From contig NZ_CP114036.1 of NCBI RefSeq assembly GCF_026898115.1, positions 7,868,001 to 7,932,000 of the forward strand: 64,000 bases of DNA. The letters are read 5' to 3'. Shown piece by piece: positions 16,222-23,644 of this stretch. The notes beneath the pieces were generated by a model, which worked only from the letters and a program-made list of their open reading frames with translations, ran no database searches and was not told the origin of the DNA. The position numbers and the translations under genes are program-made. This DNA is from Streptomyces sp. S465 (GTDB lineage: Bacteria > Actinomycetota > Actinomycetes > Streptomycetales > Streptomycetaceae). Within the stretch, counting starts at the first letter, position 1, and each line of letters starts with the position of its first letter.

Positions 16222-18224
16222 ACCACATGGAAACCGGCCCCCAGCACGTGGCCAGGCTCCGGCGCTCGCTGGCCGGTCTCGACCTGCCCCTGCTGGAGAG
16301 CTGGGGCAGGTCGCTGGCGCACGTGCTGGGCAGTGGCGGGCGGCTGCTGGCCGCGGGCAACGGCGGATCGGCCGCCGAGGCCCAGCACCTGACCTCGGAG
16401 CTGGTGGGCAGGCTGCGGGACGAACGCGAACCGCTGTCGGCCATCGCGCTGCACGCCGAGACCTCCAGCGTCACCGCCATCGGCAACGACTACGGCTTCG
16501 ACGAGGTGTTCGCCCGCCAGGTCCGGGCGCACGGCAGGCCCGGCGACGTCCTGGTGGTGCTGTCCACGTCCGGGCGCAGCGAGAACCTGCTGTGCGCGGC
16601 ACGGGCCGCCCACGAGGCCGGGCTGACCGTATGGGGCATGACCGGGCCCGAACCCAACCCGCTGGCGGAGCTGTGCGACGAGGTGCTGGCGGTGCGGGCG
16701 GAGGGCACGGCGACCATCCAGGAGTGCCACCTGGTCGCCGTGCATGTGCTGTGCGCGGAGGTGGACGTGGCGCTCGGCGCGTCCAGCCGTGCGCCCGAGC
16801 GGCGCCGGGACGGTCCGGCGCCCCTGGTGGTGGTGGGCGACGCGCTGCTCGACCACGACATCGTGGGCGTGGTGCGGCGGCTGTCGCCCGAGGCGCCCGT
16901 GCCGACAGTGGACAACGCGCAGGTGCGGGCGCGCCCCGGTGGCGCCGGCCTCGCGGCGCTGCTCGCCGCCCGTGACGACCGGCCGGTGGTGCTGGTCACG
17001 GCCCTGTCGGCGGATCAGGAAGGCGGCGAGCTGGCCGACTTGCTGCGCGCGCACGATGTGCACGTGATCGACCTCGGCGCCGACGGCACCACCCCGGTCA
17101 AGTCCCGGGTGCGGACGGAGGACCGCTCACTGCTGATGCTCAGCCGCGCCTCCGACCGCAGGGTCCGATTACGCCGCCGGCTGACCGAGGCCGAGCGGGA
17201 TCTGCTGCTCGGCGCCGCCGCGGTGCTGGTGTCCGACTACGGGCGCGGGGTCACGTTCGACGAGTCCGTGCGCGCGGCGCTGACCGCCGCCGCGCCCCGG
17301 ACACCCGTCGTATGGGATCCGCACCCGCGCGGCGCCGAACCGGTGTCCGGTGTCCGGCTGGTCACCCCCAACTCCCAGGAGGCCGCCCACTTCGCGGGCG
17401 GAACCGGCACGGGCCTGGTGGGCGACGTCGACCGGGCCGGCACACTGCTGGACCGGTGGCGGGCGGGCGGCGTGGTGATCACCCGCGGCGGCAACGGGGC
17501 GGTGCTGCTGGAGTCCCGCGACGGTGCCCCGCTGGTGGTGCCCGGCGCCCCGGTCACCGCGGCCGACACCTGCGGCGCGGGCGACCGGTTCGCCGTCGCG
17601 GTGGCCTCGCTCCTCGCCGACCGGGCGCTGCCCGCCGAGGCGGTCACCGCGGCCGTCGGCACGGCGACCGAGTTCGTGGCGGCGGGCGGTGCGTCGGCGC
17701 TGGTGTCCGACACCGCTCCGGAGCCGGCGCGGCCGGGTGGGACGGAGCGCGGCACGGCGGAGAGCGACCTGACGGCCCTGCTGGCGCGGGTGCGGGCGCG
17801 GGGCGAGGAGGTGGTGGCCGCGGGCGGCTGCTTCGACCTGATCCACCCCGGCCACATCGCCCTGCTGGACCAGGCGCGCCGGCTCGGCGGATGCCTGGTG
17901 GTGTGCCTGAACGACGACAACTCGGTGCGCAGGCTCAAGGGCGAGACCCGGCCGGTGGTGCCGCAGCAGGACCGCGCCGCGGTGCTGGCCTCGCTCGGCT
18001 CGGTGGACGCGGTGGTGCTGTTCGGCGAGGACACACCGGAGGAGGTCCTCAAAATCATCAGGCCGGACATCTACGTCAAGGGCGGCGACTACCGCGTGGA
18101 GGACGTGGCCGAGGCCGCGCTGGTCGCCGAGTGGGGCGGCCGCACGGTGATCGTGCCCTATGTCGAGGGCCGCTCCACCACCAGCATGATCTCCCGCATC
18201 CACGACAGCGGGAGCCGGGTGTGA
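16218..18224 (+). CDS. GmhA-HldE fusion: heptose isomerase, kinase and nucleotidyltransferase
   Basis: 668 residues with three domains. Residues 1-185 are GmhA-like (AAGNGGSAAEAQHL, STSGRSENLL, TIQECHLVAVHVL), which isomerises sedoheptulose 7-phosphate. Residues about 200-490 are a PfkB kinase like HldE domain 1 (VVVGDALLDHD, RLSPEAPVP, and DTCGAGDRFA). Residues about 510-668 are the HldE nucleotidyltransferase (GGCFDLIHPGH, RLKGETRPV, VKGGDYR, RSTTSMI). Together they would convert sedoheptulose 7-phosphate to an ADP-D-glycero-beta-D-manno-heptose, apart from the 7-phosphatase step. In most bacteria GmhA and HldE are separate. It overlaps the previous gene by ATGA. Confidence 0.93.
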   Translation: MNHMETGPQHVARLRRSLAGLDLPLLESWGRSLAHVLGSGGRLLAAGNGGSAAEAQHLTSELVGRLRDEREPLSAIALHAETSSVTAIGNDYGFDEVFARQVRAHGRPGDVLVVLSTSGRSENLLCAARAAHEAGLTVWGMTGPEPNPLAELCDEVLAVRAEGTATIQECHLVAVHVLCAEVDVALGASSRAPERRRDGPAPLVVVGDALLDHDIVGVVRRLSPEAPVPTVDNAQVRARPGGAGLAALLAARDDRPVVLVTALSADQEGGELADLLRAHDVHVIDLGADGTTPVKSRVRTEDRSLLMLSRASDRRVRLRRRLTEAERDLLLGAAAVLVSDYGRGVTFDESVRAALTAAAPRTPVVWDPHPRGAEPVSGVRLVTPNSQEAAHFAGGTGTGLVGDVDRAGTLLDRWRAGGVVITRGGNGAVLLESRDGAPLVVPGAPVTAADTCGAGDRFAVAVASLLADRALPAEAVTAAVGTATEFVAAGGASALVSDTAPEPARPGGTERGTAESDLTALLARVRARGEEVVAAGGCFDLIHPGHIALLDQARRLGGCLVVCLNDDNSVRRLKGETRPVVPQQDRAAVLASLGSVDAVVLFGEDTPEEVLKIIRPDIYVKGGDYRVEDVAEAALVAEWGGRTVIVPYVEGRSTTSMISRIHDSGSRV

Positions 18225-18321
18225 GCCGGCCGGCCACGCCGCTCCGTGGCCACGCGGCCGTAACCCATCAGCCGGCACGTTTCAGGACACGTCGAGTGAG
18301 TCGAGAGAACGGAGGGCCGCG

Positions 18322-19539
18322 GTGCCCGGTCCAGGCTGGTACCTGATCGACGACGCCGAGGAGCGCGAGGTCGTCGAGGCGTTACGAGAAGGCCACCTCA
18401 GCCGCTACCGGTTCGGCGACGAGTCGGCCGTGTCCAAGACGATGCGGTTCGAGCGGGAGATGGCCGCCCTGCTCGGCAGCCCGCACGCGCTGGCCGTGAA
18501 CAGCTGCACCTCGGCGCTGGTGGCCGGGCTGACCGGTCTGGGCGTCGGACCGGGGGACGAGGTGATCGTGCCCGGCTACACCTTCATCGCCTCCATCGCG
18601 GCGGTGCTCTTCACCGGTGCCCGGCCGGTGCTGGCCGAGATCGACGAGAGCCTGACACTGGCTCCGGACGACGTCGCGGCGAAGCTCACCCCACGGACCA
18701 AGGCGATCATGCCGGTGCACATGATCGGCGCCCCCGCCGACCTGGACCGGCTGCTCGCGGTCGCGGACGGCGTACCCGTACTGGAGGACTGCGCGCAGGC
18801 GTGCGGCGGTACGTACCGCGGCCGGCGGCTGGGCACCATCGGCGTGGCCGGCGCCTTCTCGTTCAACACCGGCAAGACGATGACCACGGGCGACGGTGGC
18901 CTGCTGGTCACCGAGTCGCCGGAGGTGTACCGGCAGGCGTTCGCCTTCCACGACCACGGGTTCGCACCGGACCGGGCGGGCCTGGTCGAGGACGGCCCGC
19001 GGATGGGGCTCAACCTGCGGATGCACGAACTGGCCGCCGCCCTGGGCCTGGCCCAGGTGCGCAAGCTCGACCGCGCACTGGAACACTGCCGCGAACTGGC
19101 GGCCGTGGTCCGCGAGGGGCTGGACGGTGTGCCGGGCGTCGGCCACCGCGTCATCCACGACGAGGGCTGGTGCGGCACGGCCCATGTGCTGATCTTCGAG
19201 GATCCGGCGCGGGCGGCGGCGTTCGCACGCGAACTGGGCGGGTCCACCCTGGACGCCTCCACCAAGCACAACTACGCCCGCGCGGGCCAGCTGCACGCCG
19301 AGTTCACCCGGACCGACGCAGGCGGCGAACGACGGATACGCAACGCCGCCCCCGGCGACCTGCCGCGCACCGACGACCTGCTGTCCCGGTCGGTCGCGCT
19401 CAGCGTGGGCGTGGTGGACGGCTATCTGGGCACCCTGGGCGAGGTCACCGTGCGCGACACCGCGCAGGAGGCCGCGGCGAAGACCGCCAAAGTGCGTGAG
19501 GTACTGCTGCGCACCGCCTCCCCGGAGGCGATGCGATGA
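18322..19539 (+). CDS. DegT/DnrJ/EryC1/StrS-type PLP aminotransferase
   Basis: 405 residues from a GTG with ACGGAGGG upstream, 97 bp after the fusion gene. Signatures are AVNSCTSALVAGLTGLGVGPGDEVIVPGYTF, the PLP-ring segment LEDCAQACGG, and the likely Schiff-base lysine in FSFNTGKTMTTGDGGLL. This family transfers an amino group, usually from glutamate or glutamine, to a keto-sugar or keto-cyclitol. With two zinc dehydrogenases downstream it would make an amino-deoxy sugar, possibly a heptose. The sequence alone does not fix the carbon that is aminated. Confidence 0.88.
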   Translation: MPGPGWYLIDDAEEREVVEALREGHLSRYRFGDESAVSKTMRFEREMAALLGSPHALAVNSCTSALVAGLTGLGVGPGDEVIVPGYTFIASIAAVLFTGARPVLAEIDESLTLAPDDVAAKLTPRTKAIMPVHMIGAPADLDRLLAVADGVPVLEDCAQACGGTYRGRRLGTIGVAGAFSFNTGKTMTTGDGGLLVTESPEVYRQAFAFHDHGFAPDRAGLVEDGPRMGLNLRMHELAAALGLAQVRKLDRALEHCRELAAVVREGLDGVPGVGHRVIHDEGWCGTAHVLIFEDPARAAAFARELGGSTLDASTKHNYARAGQLHAEFTRTDAGGERRIRNAAPGDLPRTDDLLSRSVALSVGVVDGYLGTLGEVTVRDTAQEAAAKTAKVREVLLRTASPEAMR

Positions 19540-20504
19540 CCGGGGAGGTTCTGGTCACCGGAGCGGCCGGGTTCATCGGAGGCCACCTCGCGGCGGCGTG
19601 CCGCCGCGCGGGGTTCACCGTGACCGCGCTGGACCCCGCGCCGGCCGGGGAGGAGAGCACGGCCGCCGACGGCGTCGTCCCGGCCACCGCCGGCGACGCC
19701 GGCCTGCTGGCCGATGTGCGGGCCGGGCGGTACCGGGCGGTGCTGCACCAGGGAGGGATCAGCTCGACCCTGGAAACCGACCGCGACCTGCTGCGGGCGG
19801 TGAACGTCGACGAGCCGCTGGCCCTGGCCGAGGCGTGCGCCGCCGCCGGGACACCCTTCGCCTACGCCTCCTCGCACAGCGTCTACGGCACCATCCGCGG
19901 CCGGTTCGCGGTCGTCGAGGAGGACGTGGCCGACCCGGACCGCTGCACCGGCCCGCTCAACGACTACGCCTGGTCGAAACTGACCCTGGACCAGGAGATG
20001 ACGGCGCGGTTCGGCGACGACGCGGCGTGGTCCGGCTACCGGTACACCAACGTGTTCGGCGCCGGCGAGGAACGCAAGGGGAGCATGGCGTCGATCATTT
20101 CCCAGCTGCTGCGGCAGGCCGCCGCGGGCGTCCCGCTCCGGCTGTTCGCCGACACACTGGAGGCGTGCCGGGACTACGTACCGGTGGAGACGGTGGTCGA
20201 CACCCTGCTGGACGTGATCCGGCAACCGCCGCCACCGGGCGTGTACAACCTCGGATCGGGCGTTCCGGTGAGCTTCGCCACGCTGCTGGGCTGGTGCGGC
20301 GAGCTGCGCGGTGAGGACGGACTCGCCGTCCACCTGGTGCCCAACCCGGTGAGCGGCCGTTACCAGTACTGGACGTGCGCGGATCAGAGCAGGGCCGGCG
20401 CGGTCCTGCCCCGGGCCCGCGGCCTGGCGGTCGAGGAGGTGCGCTCGGCCGCGTACCGGCTGTACCGCACCTTCGCCGGCGCCACCGCCCAGCCGGTCCC
20501 GTGA
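19536..20504 (+). CDS. HldD-like NAD(P)-dependent heptose epimerase
   Basis: 322 residues overlapping the aminotransferase by ATGA. It is an extended short-chain dehydrogenase: VTGAAGFIGG at the N-terminus, the catalytic YxxxK as YAWSK, and the active-site Ser in YASSHSVYG. HldD-specific stretches are recognisable: LHQGGISSTLE, EERKGSMASIISQLL and GRYQYWTCADQS. HldD converts ADP-D-glycero- to ADP-L-glycero-D-manno-heptose by C6 epimerisation with tightly bound NADP. This fits the GmhA-HldE fusion and GT9 transferase in the same operon. A 4-epimerase or dehydratase on the same substrate is the main alternative. Confidence 0.82.
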   Translation: MTGEVLVTGAAGFIGGHLAAACRRAGFTVTALDPAPAGEESTAADGVVPATAGDAGLLADVRAGRYRAVLHQGGISSTLETDRDLLRAVNVDEPLALAEACAAAGTPFAYASSHSVYGTIRGRFAVVEEDVADPDRCTGPLNDYAWSKLTLDQEMTARFGDDAAWSGYRYTNVFGAGEERKGSMASIISQLLRQAAAGVPLRLFADTLEACRDYVPVETVVDTLLDVIRQPPPPGVYNLGSGVPVSFATLLGWCGELRGEDGLAVHLVPNPVSGRYQYWTCADQSRAGAVLPRARGLAVEEVRSAAYRLYRTFAGATAQPVP

Positions 20505-21631
20505 CCGGCCGGCGTGTGGTGCGGGCGCGGCGTGTGGTGCGGGCACCCGCCCCGAACGGCACATGGTGGCCGCGGACCGTCCACGGCCCGGTGCCACCGC
20601 GGCCGGGACCGCGGTGGCGGCTCGTCCGGGTGACCACGGCCGGGATCTGCGGCAGCGATCTGCGCGGCCTGGCGGAGGCACCGGTGGACGGCGCCGTGGA
20701 CCCGGCCGGAGTCGTTCCGGGACACGAGATGGTCGGCGTGCTCGCCGACGGTCCCGGCAGCGGCGAGCGGGTCGTGGTGCATCCGCTCGTCACCTGCGCC
20801 GCCCGCGACGAGCCGCTGTGCGCAGCGTGCCGGAACGGCCGGTTCGGGCAGTGCGCGTCCTTCTGGCGGCCCACCGTGCGGTGGAGCAAGTCCCTCGGGT
20901 TCAGCGCGGACCTCGGCGGCGGATGGGCCGACTGGGTGTGGGCCCACCCCGCCATGGTGCGGCCGTTGCCACCCGACCTGCCCGACCGCACGGCCGTCCT
21001 GGCCGAGCCGCTGTCGGTGGCCGTCTCCGGGGTGCGCTCGGTGCGCCACCACGCCGGGGACGACGTCGTGATCGTCGGCGGCGGCACACTGGGGCTGCTC
21101 ACCGTGGTGGCGGTGGCGTCCGTCCTGCCCGGCAGCCGATGCTTCGCCCTGGTACGGCACGACTTCCAGGCGGACGCGGCACGCGCGCTGGGCGCGGAGC
21201 CGGTGCGGACACCCGCCGACCTCCCGGGCGCCCGGCCCCGCGGCGCCGACGTGCTCATCGACGGGCCGGGGCTCGCGGTGGACGCGGGGGGCACGTCATC
21301 GTCGCTGATCGCCGCGATGCGCGCGGTCCGCGCGGGCGGCACGGTGCTGACGCTGGGCAACCCCGACGACTGCACCGACCTGACCCCGCTGTGGCTGAAG
21401 GGGCTGACCCTGATCGGCCACCTCGAACACGCCGCCGACCCCAGCCCCCGCCCGCCCGAGGCGGCGGACTCCCTCGACGAGGCGGTGCGCCTGCTCGCCG
21501 CGGCGCCGGACCTGGGCCGCCACCTCGTCACCCACACGTTCGCCCCGGACGACGTGGAGCGCGCGCTCGCCGTCGCACGCGCGCGCCGGGCCCACCGCGC
21601 GATCAAGGTCATCCTGCGACACCCCTCATGA
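20501..21631 (+). CDS. Zinc-dependent MDR dehydrogenase 1
   Basis: 376 residues from a GTG overlapping the previous stop (GTGA). The medium-chain dehydrogenase core has the catalytic zinc site (TTAGICGSDL, GVVPGHEMVG), a structural four-Cys lobe (CAARDEPLCAACRNGRFGQC) and a nucleotide-binding motif VIVGGGTLGLL. It resembles sorbitol- or 2-deoxy-scyllo-inosamine-type dehydrogenases that oxidise a sugar hydroxyl. It could supply the ketone used by the aminotransferase. A second, distinct MDR gene lies at 22211-23191, suggesting two oxidations. Confidence 0.82.
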   Translation: MTGRRVVRARRVVRAPAPNGTWWPRTVHGPVPPRPGPRWRLVRVTTAGICGSDLRGLAEAPVDGAVDPAGVVPGHEMVGVLADGPGSGERVVVHPLVTCAARDEPLCAACRNGRFGQCASFWRPTVRWSKSLGFSADLGGGWADWVWAHPAMVRPLPPDLPDRTAVLAEPLSVAVSGVRSVRHHAGDDVVIVGGGTLGLLTVVAVASVLPGSRCFALVRHDFQADAARALGAEPVRTPADLPGARPRGADVLIDGPGLAVDAGGTSSSLIAAMRAVRAGGTVLTLGNPDDCTDLTPLWLKGLTLIGHLEHAADPSPRPPEAADSLDEAVRLLAAAPDLGRHLVTHTFAPDDVERALAVARARRAHRAIKVILRHPS

Positions 21632-22218
21632 GGAGAGCCGTGCTCATCGTCTTCGACCTGATGGACACCTTGCTGACCGATCCGTTCCTGCGCGCTCACG
21701 AGGCCGCGTGCGGGCTGACGTTCGCCGAGTTCGAGGCGGTGCGCCCGGACGGCGTGTACCACCGGCTGGAACGGGGCGAGATCACCGAGGCCGACTACTG
21801 GCGCAGTCTCATCGACAGCGGACTGGACTGGGACGTCGAGGAGTTCCACCGGGTGCGCCGCGCGGGCTACGCGTGGATCGACGGCATGCGCGACCTGGTG
21901 TCCGACTGCACCGTCGCCAACACGGTGGTGATCGGGTCGAACTACGCCGACTGGATCGACGAGGTGGTACGGGACCACCTGCACGGACTGGACGTGGGCG
22001 TCTTCGCCTCGTGCCGGCTGGGCGTGCGCAAGCCCTCGCCCCGGTTCTTCGAACTGGTGGCGGACGCCACGCACACGCCACTGCGGGACGTGCTGCTGGT
22101 GGACGACAAAGGCGTCAACACCGACGCGGTGGCGGCGCTCGGCGGCATCGGCGTCCGGTTCACCGACGCGACGGAGACCCGCCAGGCACTGCGGAAGGCG
22201 GGAGTGGCCGGTGTCTGA
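21628..22218 (+). CDS. HAD-superfamily phosphatase-like protein
   Basis: 196 residues, ATGA overlap with the dehydrogenase. Motif I is VFDLMDTLL, so the nucleophilic Asp is present but the +2 position is Met instead of the usual Asp. Later motifs are IGSNYADW, RKPSPRFFELV (Lys) and LLVDDKGVNTDAV (acidic pair). A helical cap is inserted after motif I. It resembles the YihX-type HAD group. The operon lacks GmhB, the heptose 1,7-bisphosphate 7-phosphatase, so this protein may fill that step, although it is not a GmhB orthologue by motif. Activity is uncertain because of the altered motif I. Confidence 0.75.
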   Translation: MRRAVLIVFDLMDTLLTDPFLRAHEAACGLTFAEFEAVRPDGVYHRLERGEITEADYWRSLIDSGLDWDVEEFHRVRRAGYAWIDGMRDLVSDCTVANTVVIGSNYADWIDEVVRDHLHGLDVGVFASCRLGVRKPSPRFFELVADATHTPLRDVLLVDDKGVNTDAVAALGGIGVRFTDATETRQALRKAGVAGV

Positions 22219-23191
22219 GCGCTTCGAGGGGATCGCGTACACCCTGACCTCCGCGGGCGAGGTCGTCGTACGGCAGAGGTCCGTGCCCGCGGAGCGGACG
22301 GTGCTCCGGGTGGCCGCCGCGGGTGTCTGCGGCACCGACCTCATCGACTTCCGGGGGCGGCTGGACCGGCCGGGCACGCTGCCGGACACCTCGCCCGGCC
22401 ACGAGATCGCGGGCACCGTCGTGCACAGCGAGGACGGGTGGCCCGTGGGGACGCCCGTGGTGGTCGACCCGGCGTTCCACTGCGGCGCCTGCGGCCCGTG
22501 CGCGGCCGGCCGGACCAGCTACTGCGAGCGGCTGCTGCTGCTGGGCCACACCTACGGCTCGGGAGGTCTGGCGCGGTACGTGGCCGTGCCGGGGACGGCG
22601 CTGCTGCGGATGCCGGACCGCGTCGACGTGGTGTCCGCGGCCCTGGTGGAACCGCTGGCCTGCGCGCACCACGCGGCGGCCAAGGTCACCTGCGACGGGC
22701 CGGCGCTGGTGCTCGGCGCCGGCACCATCGGACTCGGGGTGGCGCTGCTGCTGCGGGCCCGGGGACTGGAGGTGGCGGTGGTCGACCCGGCACCGGTCCG
22801 CGCCGCCCTGGCGGCGGACCTCGGCCTGCCGGTCGGCCGCCCGGACGGCGCGCTCCCGGTCGTGGTGGAGGCGTCCGGCACGGCGGCGGGCTTCCACGAC
22901 GCGCTGGACGCGGTCGCCCGTGGCGGGCACGTCCTGGTGGCGGCGCAGCACAGCGGCACGCTGACGGTGGACGCCGGCCTGGCGTTCGGCAAGGAGCTGC
23001 GGCTCAGCTGGTCGCTCGGCGCGCTCCGGGCCGACTTCCACGCCGTGCTGCGGCTGCTCGCCGCGGGTGTGCTCGATCCGCGCCCCCTGGCCACCCCGGT
23101 CCGGCCCGAGGACTTCGGCACGGCCACGTTCCGGGACATGGCGGCGGGACGCACCGCCAAGCCCGTCGTCGTCTGGGACGCTCAGCTGTAG
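22211..23191 (+). CDS. Zinc-dependent MDR dehydrogenase 2
   Basis: 326 residues from a GTG overlapping the HAD gene by 8 bases. It has a catalytic zinc site (GVCGTDLIDFRG, TSPGHEIAG), a structural Cys lobe (CGACGPCAAGRTSYC) and the nucleotide-binding motif LVLGAGTIGLGVALLL. It is shorter than MDR 1 and differs throughout, so it is not a recent duplicate. It probably oxidises another hydroxyl of the same sugar or cyclitol. Its stop overlaps the convergent VOC gene by 10 bases, which ends the rightward operon. Confidence 0.83.
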   Translation: MSERFEGIAYTLTSAGEVVVRQRSVPAERTVLRVAAAGVCGTDLIDFRGRLDRPGTLPDTSPGHEIAGTVVHSEDGWPVGTPVVVDPAFHCGACGPCAAGRTSYCERLLLLGHTYGSGGLARYVAVPGTALLRMPDRVDVVSAALVEPLACAHHAAAKVTCDGPALVLGAGTIGLGVALLLRARGLEVAVVDPAPVRAALAADLGLPVGRPDGALPVVVEASGTAAGFHDALDAVARGGHVLVAAQHSGTLTVDAGLAFGKELRLSWSLGALRADFHAVLRLLAAGVLDPRPLATPVRPEDFGTATFRDMAAGRTAKPVVVWDAQL

Positions 23192-23550
23192 TGCTTCAAC
23201 TCGATCCGGTGGCCGTCCGGATCGAGGACGAACGCCATCGTCTCCCCTTCGATGGAGAACGGCTCCCGCTCCACCTTGTAGCCGAGACGGCGGACCCGCT
23301 CGACCCATGAGGGCACGTCGTCGGCCAGGAACGCGACGTGCTCGGTCGGGCTGGCGGCCGGGGTGAGATCGCGCAGCATGGTGAGTTCGACGCCGGGCGG
23401 CCGGCCGCCCGGCGCCATCATCTGGATGACACCGTCCGGCAGGTCGTAGCGGAACACCCGCTCGAAGCCGAGGGCGTCGCGGTAGAACGCCTCGGCGGCG
23501 TCCATGTCCCGTACGTCGAGGCGGACGCTGTCGAAACGCAGGTCGGCCAC
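23182..23550 (-). CDS. VOC-superfamily protein, copy 2
   Basis: 122 residues, aligned end to end with the VOC protein at 10770-11144, and about half the residues identical by eye (RLDVRDMDAAEAFYRDALG, PPGVEL, LGYKVEREP, DPDGH). The first metal-ligand His of copy 1 is Ser here (FDSVRL), while the His of TEHVAF and the Glu of RIELKHY remain, so metal binding or chemistry may differ. It is the last gene of the leftward operon with carbamoyltransferase, radical SAM and dioxygenase genes. Its tail overlaps the convergent dehydrogenase by 10 bases. Confidence 0.85.
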   Translation of the reverse strand: MADLRFDSVRLDVRDMDAAEAFYRDALGFERVFRYDLPDGVIQMMAPGGRPPGVELTMLRDLTPAASPTEHVAFLADDVPSWVERVRRLGYKVEREPFSIEGETMAFVLDPDGHRIELKHYS

Positions 23551-23644
23551 TGTGTCTCCTTCCTGGGGCCCGGATCGGGGCCCGGGGGTGCGGATCGGGG
23601 GGCGGTCCCGCCGGGACGCCCCCCGATGGTTCCTCCTCGAGGCG

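Noticed and set aside
18322..19539. AHBA synthase for mC7N units
   Set aside because: The aminotransferase is of the general DegT class and no other aminoshikimate genes are present; heptose amination fits the neighbours better.
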